A DNA stretch of 64,000 nt from an uncultured Bacilli bacterium (GTDB lineage Bacteria; Bacillota_I; Bacilli_A; RF39; UBA660). The stretch's first letter is position 1. Every line of letters begins with the position of its first letter. The stretch is from assembly GCA_934096265.1 (NCBI GenBank), contig CAKOLI010000003.1:18701-82700 (forward strand), in the 5' to 3' direction. Shown here piece by piece: positions 62,329 to 64,000 of this stretch. The translations under genes were made by a program, and so were the position numbers. Under the pieces are notes generated by a model. It worked only from the letters and a program-made list of their open reading frames with translations. It did no database searches and had not been told where the DNA came from.

Positions 62329-62753
62329 TAGTGTAATTCTTTGCAGACACCTGGGTCTGGTTTATAAAAACAATGATTTTTATATTTGCCAGCAAAGTCC
62401 TGTTCCCACCAGGTGTTTGTGCAACTTACTCCTGCGGCAGGTGCATAAAACCATAGAGCGTTGGTAGCGGGATAGTAGTATTCGCCACGGACAATGCGGG
62501 TGGCAAGAGATTTTTCTAGTTCTGTTGGATTTCCGTAAAATAATGGACTTGATGTGCCACTGAAGCCACCAGGTTTTTGATAAATTGCTTCGCTTAGGCT
62601 ACGAATGTTTTTAAAAGTAAGACAATTTGCAATGGTTCTATTTACAATAACGTTGCCTACCATTAGCATGCCTAGATTTCCTTCTCCTACTGCTTCTGCT
62701 CTCATGAGTCTAGCTAGTAGTTCTAATTCTTTATCAGTGTATTTTACAATCAT
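62328..62753 (-). CDS. SleB/CwlJ-type cell wall hydrolase
   Basis: A 141-residue Hydrolase_2 family enzyme: LARLMRAEAVGEGNLGMLMV with the catalytic Glu in RAEA, then VGNVIVNR, PGGFSGTSSPLFYG and NALWFYAPAAG. SleB family lytic enzymes cut peptidoglycan, in spores or at division. It has no signal peptide, so it may be exported another way or act on lysis. It is convergent with the amidase gene, giving a cell-wall gene pair. Confidence 0.88.
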   Translation of the reverse strand: MIVKYTDKELELLARLMRAEAVGEGNLGMLMVGNVIVNRTIANCLTFKNIRSLSEAIYQKPGGFSGTSSPLFYGNPTELEKSLATRIVRGEYYYPATNALWFYAPAAGVSCTNTWWEQDFAGKYKNHCFYKPDPGVCKELH

Positions 62754-62869
62754 TATATCACCCTAATATAATATATGTATTTCTATTTATGTCGTGCAGA
62801 GTGTAAATTTTGTAAAAAAGCATTGATATTTTTGTTAAATTGTGTTAATGTATATATGTACTTGTTGCT

Positions 62870-62943
62870 AGGGGATTAGTTAAATGGTATAATAATGGTC
62901 TCCAAAACCACTGTTGGGAGTTCGATTCTCTCATCCCCTGCCA
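62870..62943 (+). tRNA. tRNA-Trp (anticodon CCA)
   Basis: A 74-base cloverleaf: acceptor AGGGGAT (62870-62876) pairs with ATCCCCT (62933-62939), the anticodon arm is GGTCTCCAAAACC with CCA, the T arm is GGGAGTTCGATTCTCTC-like, and CCA is encoded at 62941-62943. Its 3' part is repeated at 63822-63866. Confidence 0.95.
62899..62943. repeat. 45-base direct repeat, copy 1 (tRNA-Trp 3' part, att-like)
   Basis: Bases 62899-62943 recur exactly at 63822-63866. The left copy completes the functional tRNA, as in elements that integrate at tRNA 3' ends. Confidence 0.9.
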
Positions 62944-62978
62944 ATTTAATTATAATTTGTTTGAGAGAGGAAAATAAA

Positions 62979-63212
62979 ATGTCACTATATGGTTGTTTAA
63001 AATGTGAAGAAGTTCCTTGTGAATGTGGATATGAATATAAACGATGTTATAATAGTCCTGAGGAAATGGCTAATTTTCTTGTTAAAATTTTAGGATATAG
63101 GTCACAAGAAGAAGTTAATATGATTATTCAATTATTAAATGCGAAGGTTCAGAATGCTGTTTTTATCGAAAATGAACCAGTACATATTAAAAAGAAGCAT
63201 TTAAAACGATAA
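62979..63212 (+). CDS. 77-residue Cys-containing protein, unknown
   Basis: It starts at ATG 62979 after GAGAGAGG. It begins MSLYGCLKCEEVPCECGYEY, with CxxC...CxC cysteines that could form a small zinc site, followed by a helical part (EEMANFLVKILGYRSQEEVN). I do not recognise a family. It may be cargo of the tRNA-Trp element or a resident gene. Confidence 0.6.
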   Translation: MSLYGCLKCEEVPCECGYEYKRCYNSPEEMANFLVKILGYRSQEEVNMIIQLLNAKVQNAVFIENEPVHIKKKHLKR

Positions 63213-63405
63213 TTTTTTATTCTAACATTTAATTTGACGAACTACTACAGTAGTTTGTTTTTTTATTTTTTGGGAACAGGGTCGTAAGTATATATCTTCT
63301 TAGTAAGAGGGTTACATTTTGATGTGAACCCTATTTAGGAGACATTATAAAAAAAGACTTTTAAAAATATGTTAGAATACACTTCCGAAAGGAGGTGTTT
63401 TTCTT

Positions 63406-63552
63406 ATGGCTTCAAAAGGGCAAAAATTTATAAGATTTACTGATGAAGAAAGAACAGAAATAGTTGGTCAATATTTATCTGGACAAGGTTCTTATAAAAG
63501 CATAGCAAAAGACCGTGGAATTAGTTGGAAAACAGTTGAAAGTATGATATAA
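63406..63552 (+). pseudogene. IS3-family transposase OrfA fragment
   Basis: A 48-residue ORF with AAAGGAGGTG upstream: FTDEERTEIVGQYLSGQGSY, then KSIAKDRGISWKTVESMI. This is the helix-turn-helix start of an IS3-type OrfA, cut by a stop. No orfB is seen nearby. It could instead be an independent small DNA-binding protein. Confidence 0.5.
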
Positions 63553-63652
63553 TATATAATGTTCCCAAAAGAAGCAATTTTAAAATCGTTTAGGGGATTA
63601 AAGTTATATAGGAGTGGTAGGTTATCATTACCCTACGAGTTAGGTTTTGAGT

Positions 63653-63730
63653 TGTGCCATTTGATAATTTTAAACAAATAATGATGTGCCAAATGTGTGC
63701 CATTTGTTTCTAAATGTATCAAATTGTGCC
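63653..63730. repeat. TGTGCCA repeats near the att-like site
   Basis: TGTGCCATTTG occurs at 63653-63663 and 63696-63706, with TGTGCCAAATG at 63685-63695 and TGTGCCAAT at 63725. Such short repeats near a tRNA att site resemble arm-type sites of tyrosine integrases. Confidence 0.55.
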
Positions 63731-63821
63731 AATAAGTTGGATAATTTGAATTGTCTTGAAATCTTGTGAAAAGTCTTTATTTCAAAGGGTTTCAAAGCAA
63801 TTCAAAGAGTTTCAAAAAAAT

Positions 63822-63866
63822 TCTCCAAAACCACTGTTGGGAGTTCGATTCTCTCATCCCCTGCCA
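63822..63866. repeat. 45-base direct repeat, copy 2 (tRNA-Trp 3' part)
   Basis: Exact copy of 62899-62943, without the tRNA 5' half. It is the distal end of the small element or the junction with a further one. Confidence 0.9.
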
Positions 63867-64000
63867 TAGGAAAATAGTCTCCAATGATTTGGAGTAGATA
63901 TACAAACATGGAAAGGTAAAATTTATTGAACTTGTCAATAGAAAGTAGACACAAAAAAACATTTATTTAAACCCTAGTTGAGTTCTGTACTCAATTGGGG
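63867..64000. other. window end, possible IS end or next element
   Basis: No gene is seen. GTCAATAGAAAGTAGACAC near 63934-63952 recalls IS3-type terminal sequences, and GAGT...ACTC near the last bases forms a small inverted repeat. Too little remains to decide. Confidence 0.3.

Larger units (their letters stand above)
62944..63866. mobile_element. 923-base remnant or satellite at the tRNA-Trp gene
   Basis: The segment between the two repeats carries a 77-residue ORF and an IS3-like orfA fragment, plus arm-like repeats near its right end. No integrase gene is present. It may be a decayed island, a satellite using an integrase in trans, or the left part of a larger tandem array that continues beyond the window. 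Confidence 0.65.

Noticed and set aside
63592..63602. Second tRNA-Trp 5' half, from TAGGGGATTA
   Set aside because: Only about 10 bases match and they lie 220 bases from the 3' copy, so it is not a tRNA gene.
1..64000. Mycoplasma-type code with UGA as Trp
   Set aside because: TGA ends several core genes (tsaE, tsaB) and Trp is encoded by TGG.

Overview
The window is low-GC bacterial DNA in the standard code: TGA works as a stop in tsaE, tsaB and others, and Trp is TGG. Core genes (tsaE-tsaB-rimI-like-tsaD, ftsY, ylxM, engB, htrA, addB-addA, a SleB-type hydrolase, a LysM amidase) point to a walled member of the Bacillota, most like uncultured gut Bacilli. This placement is inferred from gene content and composition only. 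Two compositions alternate. Resident genes use many T/G-rich codons (AGG, AAG, GTT). Inserted DNA is A-rich on the coding strand (AGA, AAA).

Layout. 1-7.4 kb: housekeeping genes on the plus strand. 7.4-13.5 kb: a minus-strand NitT/TauT-type ABC importer operon whose ATPase gene is cut by a 3.6 kb element (8540-12114). 13.8-26.1 kb: an exported protein with an ABC exporter cassette, engB, an Abi/HEPN protein, HtrA and AddBA. 26.2-62.3 kb: one N-acetylmuramoyl-L-alanine amidase gene split into three pieces by two elements, of 12.7 kb (26263-38977) and 22.1 kb (39207-61333). 62.3-64 kb: SleB-like hydrolase, tRNA-Trp and a small decayed element between two copies of the tRNA-Trp 3' end.

The three insertions are best explained by large serine recombinases (LSRs). 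Removing each insert at its short shared core restores an uninterrupted reading frame (251 codons for the ATPase, 406 for the amidase). Joining the two ends of each insert rebuilds an imperfect palindrome centred on or near the core, as expected of an attP. Four LSRs are present in two subfamilies, and each subfamily has its own family of tiny ORF just upstream.

The 12.7 kb element carries a Fic toxin with a VbhA-like antitoxin, a possible nuclease, a MobV relaxase and a 1643-residue protein with helical repeats, a Cys-rich module and an HD domain. The 22.1 kb element is a defence island: a BsuMI/LlaJI-like restriction-modification operon (XRE regulator, two C5 methylases, one unknown gene, McrB-like, McrC-like), two Mrr-type endonucleases, a D12 adenine methylase with a TdeIII-like endonuclease, an AAA_13-type ATPase, an AAA_14/DUF4143 ATPase and a DUF4238 protein. 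It also holds two LSRs, a TnpV-like gene, a candidate promoter-plus-terminator small RNA and an unusual array of hairpins. No CRISPR array or rRNA was seen.
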